A stretch of 27,122 bases of DNA from an uncultured Clostridia bacterium (GCA_944349915.1 CALVNU010000004.1:1-27122); one strand, 5' to 3'; positions 7,497 through 15,774 are shown, counted from the stretch's first letter. Notes: generated by a model not told the origin, from the letters alone. Translations and numbers: made by a program.

Positions 7497-8498
7497 ATGA
7501 AAAAGTATAAATTTGCGATTGAAATAGGTGGGGCTTACACCAAAATTTATGTAAAAGATTTTGGTATTGTTTTGTGTGAGCCAACATTAGTGGCAGCAGA
7601 GGCAAACGCAAATGGTTACGAGATTATCGGCCTTGGGCAACAGGCAAAAGACCTTATGGGCAAAACTAGCGAAAATGTTGAAATTTTTAGTCCTATTGTC
7701 AATGGCAAAGTTAGCAATTATCAATATTTGAAAGAACTTTTGAAATACTTTTTTGATAAACTTGAAATTAGAAAAAAAGGTGAAAATATTATTGCACTTG
7801 TAAATTGCGCCATATCTCAAGAAGACAAAGCGGTTTTAAAAAATCTGCTAAATGATGTGGGATTTAGAGAAGTTGGACTTGTTCCAACGGTGATATGCTC
7901 ATGCGTTGGTGCGGGGAAAAATATAAGTTCGACTAAAACAAACATGGTGATAAATATTGGTGGTGCAAACACAGATATTGCAGTTATAAATATGAACTCT
8001 ATTATCAAAGGTGCAACTCTTGGGCTTGGAGGCAAGGCGGTTGATGTTGCCTTAACAAATTCTATAGCATACAACCATGGCATTGTTTTGGGGCTTGGTG
8101 TGAGCGAAAATTTGAAGATGGAAATTGGCTCACTTTACAGCAATGATACTTTAAATATGGAAGTAACGGGCATTGATGTTGAAACCAAAATTCCAAAATC
8201 TTATATTATTTCATCAAATGATTTACTTCCGATTTTAGAGCCATTCTACGATGAAATTATTCGTTCGGCAGATGTCACAATCACTTCACTTCCGCCAGAA
8301 ATTTCAACGGATATCATAAATAATGGGGTGTTGTTTGTAGGTGGAATGAGCAATATTACAGGGCTTGATAGTTATTTGAAGAGAGAATTTAAGTATCCTT
8401 TTAAAATTTTGCCAGATGCCGAAAATATTTCTATTTTAGGTGCGGGCAAGTTGCTTGATGACCCAGAACTTTTGGAAAAAATTATCCTAAATTTCTAA
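7497..8498 (+). CDS. MreB-like actin homologue with altered ATP site
   Basis: This 333-residue protein aligns end to end with MreB/Mbl. KDFGIVLCEPTLVA is the GIVLNEPSVVA region, IGLGQQAKDLMGKT the VGEEAK.M.G.T region, MEIGSLY the KIEIGSAY region, and GVLFVGGMSNITGLDSYL the adenosine motif. MreB polymerises on the membrane and guides cell-wall synthesis in rods. Key sites differ: phosphate-1 DLGTANT is EIGGAYT; phosphate-2 DIGGGTTE is NIGGANTD (N153, D160); and the segment that carries the catalytic Glu (LIEEPMAAAIG) is LVPTVICSCVG (P130, T131). ATP hydrolysis is probably lost or weak. The start at 7497 has AAGAGGTG ahead of it. No mreC or mreD follows. Co-transcription with the Ppx-like protein, another actin-fold relative, is notable. 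Confidence 0.8.
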   Translation: MKKYKFAIEIGGAYTKIYVKDFGIVLCEPTLVAAEANANGYEIIGLGQQAKDLMGKTSENVEIFSPIVNGKVSNYQYLKELLKYFFDKLEIRKKGENIIALVNCAISQEDKAVLKNLLNDVGFREVGLVPTVICSCVGAGKNISSTKTNMVINIGGANTDIAVINMNSIIKGATLGLGGKAVDVALTNSIAYNHGIVLGLGVSENLKMEIGSLYSNDTLNMEVTGIDVETKIPKSYIISSNDLLPILEPFYDEIIRSADVTITSLPPEISTDIINNGVLFVGGMSNITGLDSYLKREFKYPFKILPDAENISILGAGKLLDDPELLEKIILNF

Positions 8499-8613
8499 AA
8501 TTTGCCCAAAATTCTTAAAAAAATCTTCATTTTTTAAATAAAATACTCAATTTTTGATAAATTACAAAACTTAATTTTTACAATACAACAAAAAATAAAT
8601 CAAAGGTAAAAGG

Positions 8614-8641
8614 TCTTAACAAAAATTGTTAAGATTTTTTT
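8614..8641 (+). terminator. Terminator of the ferredoxin/MreB-like operon
   Basis: TCTTAACAA (8614-8622) pairs with TTGTTAAGA (8626-8634) across a 3-base AAA loop and is followed by seven T. It lies about 115 bases after the MreB-like stop. Confidence 0.65.
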
Positions 8642-8743
8642 ATGTCAATTTGATATGCTGGCAATGGTTTTTGATTGGTCATTCAATATTCTTAATTATT
8701 GCAAAATTTGACAAAAATGCTTTAAAAAATCAAATTATCTTCT

Positions 8744-8771
8744 TTGATGAAAGTGTGTGGTGATATAAAAT
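8744..8771 (+). promoter_or_regulatory. Promoter of minDE
   Basis: TTGATG (8744-8749) and TAAAAT (8766-8771) are 16 bases apart; an overlapping TGATATAAA gives an alternative extended -10. Transcription would start near 8778, right at the ribosome site AGGAG (8778-8782), so the leader is very short. Confidence 0.45.
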
Positions 8772-8788
8772 AATAGCAGGAGTTTAAA

Positions 8789-9580
8789 ATGGCAAGAAAA
8801 ATTGTTTTGACAAGTGGCAAAGGTGGAGTTGGCAAAACCACGATATGTGCAAATCTTGGAAAAAATTTGGCAAAACTTGGCTTTCGAGTTGTGCTTCTTG
8901 ATGTTGATATTGGCCTCAATAATCTTGATGTGGTGTTGGGGGTTGAAGACCAAGTTGTTTTTGACATTACCGATGTTATAATGGGCAAATGTCGGGCAAG
9001 ACAAGCACTTGTGCAAGATAAAAAAATCTCTTCACTTTATTGTATGCCTTCAACTCATGCCTACAATAAGGTTAAGATTTTAGGGGAGCATATAAAAAAT
9101 GTGGTAGACCAACTTGACCAAAACTTTGATTATATTCTTATCGACTGTCCTGCTGGCGTAGAAGCTGGGTTTCATCGTGCGGTATTTCCTGCAAATGAGG
9201 CAATCATTGTGGTAACCCCTCATTTGTCCTCCATTCGTGATGCCGACAAAGTGATTGCTCTTTTAGATGATTATAATATTGGTTATAAAGGCTTGGTTAT
9301 CAATCGCATGCGTGGAGATATGCTACTTAATGGAGAACTTATGGATATAGAAAGCATTGTTAAAGCACTTAATATTCCCTTGCTTGGAGTTATCCCAGAA
9401 GATGACGCAATTGGCTCGTCATGTTCTCTTGGTGGGCAGTGCCAGTCGGTTGAAAGTGCAAGAGCGTTTACACTGCTTAGCGAGAACATTCATAATGGTT
9501 CAAAAAAGATTTTTGATTGCACATATAAATATAAAGGAATTATGGGATATTTTAAAAGAAATCTCAAAAAAAGAGTTTAG
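8789..9580 (+). CDS. minD: Septum-site determining ATPase MinD
   Basis: This 263-residue protein has the deviant Walker A KGGVGKTT (11-18), the DVDIGLNNLD segment and the DYILIDCPAG Walker B region of the MinD/ParA ATPases. The end YKGIMGYFKRNLKKRV is an amphipathic helix of the MinD membrane-targeting type. MinD dimerises with ATP on the inner membrane face, recruits MinC to block FtsZ away from midcell, and is released by MinE. The start is set by AGGAG at 8778-8782. MinE follows after 9 bases, so the two are co-transcribed. No MinC lies next to them, unlike the usual minC-minD-minE order. Confidence 0.93.
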   Translation: MARKIVLTSGKGGVGKTTICANLGKNLAKLGFRVVLLDVDIGLNNLDVVLGVEDQVVFDITDVIMGKCRARQALVQDKKISSLYCMPSTHAYNKVKILGEHIKNVVDQLDQNFDYILIDCPAGVEAGFHRAVFPANEAIIVVTPHLSSIRDADKVIALLDDYNIGYKGLVINRMRGDMLLNGELMDIESIVKALNIPLLGVIPEDDAIGSSCSLGGQCQSVESARAFTLLSENIHNGSKKIFDCTYKYKGIMGYFKRNLKKRV

Positions 9581-9589
9581 GAGGCAGGT

Positions 9590-9820
9590 ATGGATTTTAG
9601 AATTGCAAATCGTTTAACAACGGTGCTTGAAGGAGATAAAATGTTCGACCCACAACGAATATGTCAAATTCTTGAAAAAGAACTTTTGCCTGTTATAGAA
9701 AATTTTTTGGCGCTTGACAATGGGATAAGAGTGAGATATAAAAAAGAAAATTTTAAAAATATTTTCTTTATTGAGTTTAGTGCAGAAAGAATAAAACCGA
9801 TAGGCTATATTCCATATTAG
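9590..9820 (+). CDS. minE: MinE, cell division topological factor (divergent)
   Basis: This 76-residue protein lies directly after minD with AGGAGG at 9579-9584 overlapping the minD stop. The pattern RLTTVLEGDK, then a helix ILEKELLPVIENFLALDNG, then a strand RVRYKKE follows the MinE order. That order is an anti-MinCD segment with RL..VL..D, then the topological specificity domain with a helix ending in K/N-x-x-x-I/L-D. The length matches the family (about 80-90), though the N-terminal amphipathic membrane helix seems short. MinE stimulates MinD ATPase and sets pole-to-pole oscillation or membrane release. The call rests on the motif pattern plus position; sequence similarity alone is modest. 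Confidence 0.75.
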   Translation: MDFRIANRLTTVLEGDKMFDPQRICQILEKELLPVIENFLALDNGIRVRYKKENFKNIFFIEFSAERIKPIGYIPY

Positions 9821-9921
9821 AAATACAGGTAATTGTGATTTATAATAAAAATTATAAGGCTTGAAAAATTATAATTATGATTTGTTTTATGAAAATGCTT
9901 TTTATTTAACTATTTGCATTA

Positions 9922-9967
9922 AAAAAACTTGCAGAATTGAAGTGGACTCCAAAATTGCAAGTTTTTT
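9922..9967. terminator. Bidirectional terminator between minE and the six-repeat protein
   Basis: AAAAAACTTGCA (9922-9933) and TGCAAGTTTTTT (9956-9967) form a perfect 12-bp stem around a 22-base loop that itself contains TGGACTCCA. A and T runs at the ends allow termination from both sides. The rest of 9821-10016 shows no convincing gene. Confidence 0.7.
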
Positions 9968-10016
9968 GGTTATCAAGGTTATGTTTGAACAAATAAATAT
10001 GCCAAAATATAAAATT

Positions 10017-13000
10017 TTACATCATCTGCCACCCCTTAGAAGTTAGGTGATAAGATATGCTGGTGGCAAAATTATAGTTTTTAACATAATTGTTTATTTT
10101 ATCTCTGTCAAAATAGTCGCCAGTGGTGATGATTGCTTTGTCTATTGAGATAGACATTTCAATCACGCTTGTAAATGGCAGATTTATGTCAACGCTCACA
10201 TAGTCAAGCACATTTTGATTGTTTTGAGATTTGACTCCGACAACAACAGTCATCTTGTCAAGCACATCGCTGTAAGCAATTTCTGCAAGATTAAGAAGCA
10301 TTCCGTAGTTGTTACCAGTTTTGGCCACACTATATAAAACTTTGCTGTAATCTATTGGAGTAGGGCGGTTTTTAGATTTTTCAACAGCGTCATTAACAGC
10401 GTCCATAATATAACTGTTAAGACCAAACCCCCAGTCTGCAAGATAATAAACAATGTTTTCAACAAATTCGTTTATACCAAGTCTTACTTTTCTTTCATAA
10501 TTTCGGCTTCCATCAACTTTAGAAATACTTTCTGTTCTGTGCATATAGATAAAGCCTTTTTTGTAATAGATTGTTAGTTTACGGTTTGAACCGCCATTAA
10601 CATCGCCAAATTCATATTTTTCGCTGTCATCATTATTTATTGCAACCATGGTTGGAATTGAGAGTTCTACCATTACCATTGGGTCAAATGGGCGCTCCAG
10701 TGAAATCATAACTGTAAACGGCATAGATTTGTCTATTCCTATTATAGATAAGTCGGCTTGACCTTGAACTTTAAATGTTTTTTCATCTGCCATATTTGCG
10801 ACTGCAACAAACACATCTTTAAGGGCAGAGACATCCATATATTCGTTTAAGTTGCTAAATTTATCTATTCCTGTAAAAGTTTTAAAGTCAAGATTGATAT
10901 CAATTTTGTTTTCGCTTGAGAGGTAGAAATTTTTGATTGAAATGTTAGACACTTGGTTGTTGTTAAAGTTTGCAGAAACAATCATTTCTTGTCCGTTGAC
11001 GCCAACAAGTGCGCTGTCTATTGTGATTGTCAAGGTTTGTTGTGTGCTTGTTATAGACTTAATATAGTTTACAATCGACATCATTTCTGCAGAGCCAAGT
11101 TCGGAATTGTTATTAAGAAGAGTCATCATGATGGTAAGCAGTGTTGAAAAGTCGACTTTTTCAAACATATTTTTCATTGATTTGTCTATGCCAAACAGTG
11201 TTAAAATTGCATCACCAACTTCAACAGCACTGTCAAAATCCATTTTTGCTTTGAGCCCATCAAAGTCTACATAGAACATTTTATCAAACAGGCCAGCCTT
11301 TATTGTAAGGTCTGCCAAATTTATTGAAGCATTGAAGGCAGGGTTTTGTCCAAGCGAATACTGCAAGTTTCCGCTCAAGGTGGTTGAACCATTGTTGATA
11401 TTGATGTTATAAGCAAGGCTAGCGTTTTGATTTTGCATTGTGCTAAGCATTGCGTTGAGGTTTTGTGGCAGGTTGTTTATTTGAGAATATTCCGCATCGT
11501 TAACAGAAATGTTTTTCTCATTGGTTTGTGGGATTACGATTGCTTCAAACATAGGTGAGTTTACCGTTATTCTTTGCAAGCGATTATTTAGCATACTTGC
11601 TTTTAATGAATAATCTTTATAGTTTAAAGTTATCAAATTTTTTTCTATAGAAGAAATTATTGATAGGTCGATTTTAGAAAAATCAAAGTCTTGCAGTTGG
11701 GTTGAGAAATCATTTTGCAAGCCGTCAAGCAAACCCTTTATATCAAAACCAAATGTTGTATCCAAAATGGCAAACAATTCTTCAAGAGAAGCCATGTCAA
11801 GTTTTAAAGCCAGAGTGTTTGTCTTTATATAAAGGTTGTATTGATTTTGATTGTCGGGCTTGAATATAATGTAAAATTTTTGAGAAGCATATTCAAGTGT
11901 AAATGTTGCAGAAATCATTCCATTTTTATATACCACATAACCATATGCATACAAATCGTCAAGCATAAGGTTGATGTTGAGCGTTATAGAACTTTTTCCA
12001 AAATAATCGATTGTGTTTGATGCGGTTTTAAGAAGGTCTGCCACTTTTACAAATTTAGAAATGTTGAAAACAGGGGGAGACAGTTCTTCTTCGCTGGCGC
12101 TTAAAGAAAAGTCAAGGGCAAAGTCTGGGGAAACCATGTTGGCAACAAGTCCGTTGCTTGATGTTGTCAATTTTATTTCTAGCCCTGTTGACAAGGCAAC
12201 AATAATGCTGTCTTCTTCCTGCGAGAGTGAAAGTAGTGGAATTGCATTTTTATCTGCCGAAAGCAATTCTTCCAGCATTGTAAACAAGCCATTTGTGGAC
12301 AAATCTAAACCAAAGTAGTTTGAAATAAATTCAAAAACTTTTGGCATATCTTCTAGCGGAAGCAACAGATTGATTGCATTGTTTGTCAAATAAATAGTAT
12401 TATTTTTAATTGTAAGATTAAAAGTTTCATTTAAAAGATTGATTGTTGATATAAACAATAGGTGCTCGTTTTGTGTGGAAAGTTGGTAACTGCCAGACAC
12501 ATCCATTTTGCCAAATTTAAGACCAAAAGTTCCAAAACTAGATGGAGCGTTGATAATGTCAAGACCGCTATTTAAAACTGGCAACAAAGTTGAAAGTTCT
12601 GCATATTTGTCATCGTCGATATCAATATTTTCTGCCAATTTTTGTGGAGACAAGGCGAGTGAAAAGTTTTGGCTGGTTATGTTAAGACTAGACAGCAACT
12701 GTTGGTTTGTGGTAACACAAATTTGACCAAAATCTTTGATGACTAAAAGGTAATTTTCTTCTGTCTTTTCAAATTTTTCAATAACAGACAAGTCAAAATT
12801 TGATATGTCTATTTCGTTTGGTAAAGATATAAGATTGTTTGCAAAGATATTGAGCAGGGTGTCAATAAGACCATTTGAAAGACTTATGTTTAAAAGTTTT
12901 TCAAGTGTGGCAGTAAGTTCGTCAATTTGAGATAATTCAAATTTTAAGTAAATATTTTGATAATCAAAATAAAGGGTGCTGTTTTTCATTATAATTCTGG

Positions 13001-13892
13001 CATCTTTTTGACCAATTGCGATTTTAATGATAAAACTGCCGTCTGTTTTGTTTGAAGAAATTGAAACTGGATAAGATGTGCCATTGATGGCAAAACTTCC
13101 AGCAAGACCAAGTTCTTCTTGATTTACAAGATTTGCTCCAGCATCTATAATTTCAAATATATAGTCAAGATTTATATATTCTTCACTCAAAATTGTTGGA
13201 ATTTCAACATTTTCTGGGCGATTAAAGTTGCCATTGATAGATAAAGTGGCGTCTTTAATGATTGCTGATGGCAAGGAAAGAGATAGCGGAAAATAATTTT
13301 TGTCGGTTACAATTTGCATTGAGCCAACAACAGGCAATTCAATATCCAAGATGTTTTGGTTTTCATTTTTAGTTTCTGTCAAATTTGACATCATGGATAA
13401 AATCATATTCAAGTCCAAAGTTGCCAAATCAATTCCCATTGAAGAAAGGTCTAAATTTAACAAGGGCAAAATTTGCATTACGCCAGCAATCAAATTTGGT
13501 GTTGAAATTTGAAATTTGTTGTTGAAAGCAGAAAGAAAAATTGTTGAATTTTGATAAGTTATATCAATGTTAGTGGTTTGTTCATTGATTTTTAAAAGCA
13601 CATTAGCGTTTGCGGTTAGGCCTTTGTTTGCAGGCTCAAGATTGTTGATTGCCTGTAAGTCAATTTCTACCGAAATAGAAGTTGCATCACTTTGCATTGA
13701 CAAAACAATATTGCCTTCAATTGTTGGAGAAGAAGATATGCTTTCAATTATGTTTGTGATTTGTTTTGGCACAGAAGCATCACTGTTTTTGTTTGGCGAA
13801 GCGGTTGAAAACAAAATCACACCATATGCAGAGGCAATAGAAATAATCAAATACATTAGCGTGTAAGAAATGTATCTTAAAGTTCTTTTCAT
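10017..13892 (-). CDS. Giant exported protein of about six repeats, function unknown
   Basis: This 1291-residue protein has a basic start and one hydrophobic segment (about 8-30) acting as signal peptide or anchor; no lipobox Cys and no other membrane segment is seen. The start at 13892 has a perfect AAAAGGAGG 5 bases upstream. The rest is built of about six units of roughly 190 residues, each opening with a strand like NSTIFL (115), NSTLYF (304), NNTIYL (498), TNTLAL (691), DKMFYV (870) and KGFIYM (1112). After it come two helices with an FGLDL- or FGIDK-type turn and LL-rich segments, then several strands. The sixth unit is the most divergent. The alternation of strands, helix pair and strands recalls LolA/LppX-like lipid-binding folds, but that is a guess. 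I do not recognise the family. It lies beside another membrane-anchored unknown on the same strand. Confidence 0.75.
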   Translation of the reverse strand: MKRTLRYISYTLMYLIISIASAYGVILFSTASPNKNSDASVPKQITNIIESISSSPTIEGNIVLSMQSDATSISVEIDLQAINNLEPANKGLTANANVLLKINEQTTNIDITYQNSTIFLSAFNNKFQISTPNLIAGVMQILPLLNLDLSSMGIDLATLDLNMILSMMSNLTETKNENQNILDIELPVVGSMQIVTDKNYFPLSLSLPSAIIKDATLSINGNFNRPENVEIPTILSEEYINLDYIFEIIDAGANLVNQEELGLAGSFAINGTSYPVSISSNKTDGSFIIKIAIGQKDARIIMKNSTLYFDYQNIYLKFELSQIDELTATLEKLLNISLSNGLIDTLLNIFANNLISLPNEIDISNFDLSVIEKFEKTEENYLLVIKDFGQICVTTNQQLLSSLNITSQNFSLALSPQKLAENIDIDDDKYAELSTLLPVLNSGLDIINAPSSFGTFGLKFGKMDVSGSYQLSTQNEHLLFISTINLLNETFNLTIKNNTIYLTNNAINLLLPLEDMPKVFEFISNYFGLDLSTNGLFTMLEELLSADKNAIPLLSLSQEEDSIIVALSTGLEIKLTTSSNGLVANMVSPDFALDFSLSASEEELSPPVFNISKFVKVADLLKTASNTIDYFGKSSITLNINLMLDDLYAYGYVVYKNGMISATFTLEYASQKFYIIFKPDNQNQYNLYIKTNTLALKLDMASLEELFAILDTTFGFDIKGLLDGLQNDFSTQLQDFDFSKIDLSIISSIEKNLITLNYKDYSLKASMLNNRLQRITVNSPMFEAIVIPQTNEKNISVNDAEYSQINNLPQNLNAMLSTMQNQNASLAYNININNGSTTLSGNLQYSLGQNPAFNASINLADLTIKAGLFDKMFYVDFDGLKAKMDFDSAVEVGDAILTLFGIDKSMKNMFEKVDFSTLLTIMMTLLNNNSELGSAEMMSIVNYIKSITSTQQTLTITIDSALVGVNGQEMIVSANFNNNQVSNISIKNFYLSSENKIDINLDFKTFTGIDKFSNLNEYMDVSALKDVFVAVANMADEKTFKVQGQADLSIIGIDKSMPFTVMISLERPFDPMVMVELSIPTMVAINNDDSEKYEFGDVNGGSNRKLTIYYKKGFIYMHRTESISKVDGSRNYERKVRLGINEFVENIVYYLADWGFGLNSYIMDAVNDAVEKSKNRPTPIDYSKVLYSVAKTGNNYGMLLNLAEIAYSDVLDKMTVVVGVKSQNNQNVLDYVSVDINLPFTSVIEMSISIDKAIITTGDYFDRDKINNYVKNYNFATSISYHLTSKGWQMM

Positions 13893-14024
13893 ATCGACCT
13901 CCTTTTAATTTTTTAAATCTCATAAAATGCTTTTTGATTGCAAATTTTTGACGCAAATCTGTGATTAAACAATTTTAGTTATGCCAGTTTGAACATATCG
14001 GTTTAGATATAGGGTTATATATAA

Positions 14025-14053
14025 ATTTTATCATCAAAACGAATTTTCGTCAA
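14025..14053 (-). promoter_or_regulatory. Promoter of the six-repeat protein, long 5' leader
   Basis: On the minus strand TTGACG (14048-14053) and TAAAAT (14025-14030) are exactly 17 bases apart, with TGA directly before the -10 (extended -10). The start is predicted near 14018, leaving an unusually long leader of about 125 bases before the ATG at 13892. Confidence 0.7.
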
Positions 14054-14075
14054 TATCAATAATTTTTATTAATTA

Positions 14076-15446
14076 TTAAATTTTAACAGCGCTTTCAAAA
14101 TCAAATGTTGATAGAAGGGTTCCAGTGCAGGTGTTTCTCATGCCATAGGCAACAATAGAATAGTGCTCTTCTGTGTCTATTGAAACAAAATTCCAGTCAC
14201 TGTCGATGGTTATTGTTTGCAAGATTGATTCAAATTCTGGATAAGATGACAGACTGCTGGTATATTTGATTTGTTCAATATAGTTTAATGCGCTATACAT
14301 TCTGTCAAGAGTTAAGGTAAATTGATAATAAACCTCTCCATTATCTTGTTGAATGACAGTTATTTGGTCATTATTGTTCAAAACGGTTTTATCGGAAATG
14401 ATGTAATTTTGGCAACTTGAAGGAAGTCCGCCAGAAAGCGTTTTGTATTGGTCTAAAGTGTAGGTGTTTTGTGCACCATTCCAAGTTGCAGAAGTTTGAG
14501 TGATGTTGTTTCCTTTTACTGTGGTAACGCTGTTTGAATTTGCCTGCATTTGAGCCCGCTCTGCAATGTTCATAAAGCCTGTGCTTATCGTGATTGATTG
14601 ATAAAGATTGCCGTCAAACTTTTTCTCTGCAAAAATGGTTTGAGTGGCAATGGTGGCGATTTTGCCAGTTGCCGATAGGGTGTAGTTTTGAGAATTTTCA
14701 AAATTGTAAAGAGCAATTTGATAGTTCTCGGCCAAAGTTAAATCATTCATGGTTGCGCCACTTGCAAGTTTGTCAAGAGCAGACTGCCTTGTGTCAAGCG
14801 CACTTTGCTCGTAAATAGGACGCTCTGCGATTGCATCTTCCCAGTTTACATTGGAAGATAAAACTGTGTTATAATACCATGTGCCCAGTCCAACCCCTGT
14901 AACCATTCCGCACAAAAGAAGCACGCAGAAGTTTAGTAACCTTTTTTTCCAAGTCAATTTTGCCTTGCGTTGTTGCTCGCGGTATGCAACTTCTCGTGAT
15001 TTTAAAACATTGCGCTCCTGTTTTGTAAGTTGCACATAACTTGTCTTGCTTGTTCGCTTTCTTTTTTTTGCAGTGGTAAATTGTTTTGCAATTTCTTTTG
15101 TTGCCTTGGATGGTTTTGTCTGTTTAAAAGTTTCGCCACCTTTCCAAATAGTTTTTAAAATTTTGGAAGTAACAAGTTTTAATAGTGAGATTTTTTTGCT
15201 GGCCGTTCTTGCCTTTGTAGGTGGGGTTTGTGGTGCTGTTTGGTCTGCAATTTCTTCTTGTTCTAAAGGAAGATGAAGATTTTCTTCAATAGCAACACCT
15301 AAAAAAGATTTTTGTTTTATAAATCCCACAACTTTTCTTTTTTTTGCTTTTTCATCAAAAAACGCAGTGCCAGAGTCCGCACTTAAAAAATTGTTATTAA
15401 GTTCTATATTTTTCTCGTTAGACGAGGAAGATTTTATTGTAGACAT
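14076..15446 (-). CDS. Single-pass membrane protein with long basic cytoplasmic N-terminus, unknown
   Basis: This 456-residue protein has residues 1-168 polar and very rich in Lys, Arg, Thr and Ser (for example AKKRKRTSK at about 126-134), a membrane helix at about 170-192, and an outside domain of about 260 residues with two cysteines (345, 440). Positive charge before the helix predicts N-in topology. The outer domain has SATGKIATIATQTIFAEKKF followed by NGxLYQSITISTG-like strands and an LTLDRMYSALNYIEQIKYTS segment. That pattern, a strand-rich fold with one long helix, is reminiscent of LolA/LprG-type lipoproteins, but the resemblance is weak. No catalytic motif is seen. The ribosome site (GAGTGG) is poor. 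The leader is structured (see the hairpin entry), so translation may be controlled. Confidence 0.75.
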   Translation of the reverse strand: MSTIKSSSSNEKNIELNNNFLSADSGTAFFDEKAKKRKVVGFIKQKSFLGVAIEENLHLPLEQEEIADQTAPQTPPTKARTASKKISLLKLVTSKILKTIWKGGETFKQTKPSKATKEIAKQFTTAKKRKRTSKTSYVQLTKQERNVLKSREVAYREQQRKAKLTWKKRLLNFCVLLLCGMVTGVGLGTWYYNTVLSSNVNWEDAIAERPIYEQSALDTRQSALDKLASGATMNDLTLAENYQIALYNFENSQNYTLSATGKIATIATQTIFAEKKFDGNLYQSITISTGFMNIAERAQMQANSNSVTTVKGNNITQTSATWNGAQNTYTLDQYKTLSGGLPSSCQNYIISDKTVLNNNDQITVIQQDNGEVYYQFTLTLDRMYSALNYIEQIKYTSSLSSYPEFESILQTITIDSDWNFVSIDTEEHYSIVAYGMRNTCTGTLLSTFDFESAVKI

Positions 15447-15464
15447 TCACCACTCTCTATCAAT

Positions 15465-15504
15465 GTCTAAACACATGGTGATTGTTTAAGAATTGTGTTT
15501 AGAC
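15465..15504 (-). promoter_or_regulatory. Hairpin in the 5' leader, possible ribosome-site sequestration
   Basis: GTCTAAACACA (15465-15475) and TGTGTTTAGAC (15494-15504) form a perfect 11-bp stem with an 18-base loop, 18 bases upstream of the start codon at 15446. In the minus-strand RNA the loop carries UCACCA (15476-15481), an exact complement of UGGUGA (15447-15452) at the ribosome site, so a loop-to-ribosome-site pairing is possible. Confidence 0.45.
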
Positions 15505-15589
15505 GACCGAATATTTTTTCAATATGTTTAAATCAAATTTTTTTAATTTGATGAAGTTGTGTTTTAAGAGAAATTCATTCTCTTTGATA

Positions 15590-15618
15590 AGTATAATATA
15601 AAAATAAACTTATGTCAA
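15590..15618 (-). promoter_or_regulatory. Strong promoter of the single-pass membrane protein
   Basis: On the minus strand a perfect TTGACA (15613-15618) and TATACT (15590-15595) are 17 bases apart. The start is predicted near 15583, giving a leader of about 136 bases. Confidence 0.7.
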
Positions 15619-15703
15619 TAAGTATTTATAAAAAACTACTAAAATTTTGACAAATTTTGCAAATAAAAAATGATATTTTTTTGTATAAATATGCAATTTT
15701 TAG

Positions 15704-15732
15704 TTGATTTATGCAAAATATTGTTGTATAAT
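15704..15732 (+). promoter_or_regulatory. Promoter of the 172-residue unknown gene
   Basis: TTGATT (15704-15709) and TATAAT (15727-15732) are 17 bases apart. The start near 15739 lies downstream of an in-frame ATG at 15670, which rules that ATG out as the start of translation. Confidence 0.6.
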
Positions 15733-15774
15733 AAAGACATCCACAAAAGGAAATTTGATAAAAGGAAAGAGTTT

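Larger units (their letters stand above)
15447..15774. other. Divergent intergenic region of 328 bases
   Basis: It holds two divergent promoters (15590-15618 minus, 15704-15732 plus) and the minus-strand leader with three inverted repeats: 15465-15504 (11 bp), 15532-15552 (ATCAAATT, 5-base loop, complement) and 15566-15584 (AAGAGAA/TTCTCTT, 7 bp). The last one covers the predicted minus-strand transcription start, so it could be an operator. No gene was seen in it. Confidence 0.55.

Noticed and set aside
9861..10046. Plus-strand 61-codon frame after minE
   Set aside because: It begins with TTG without a ribosome site and runs through the terminator stem into the convergent gene.
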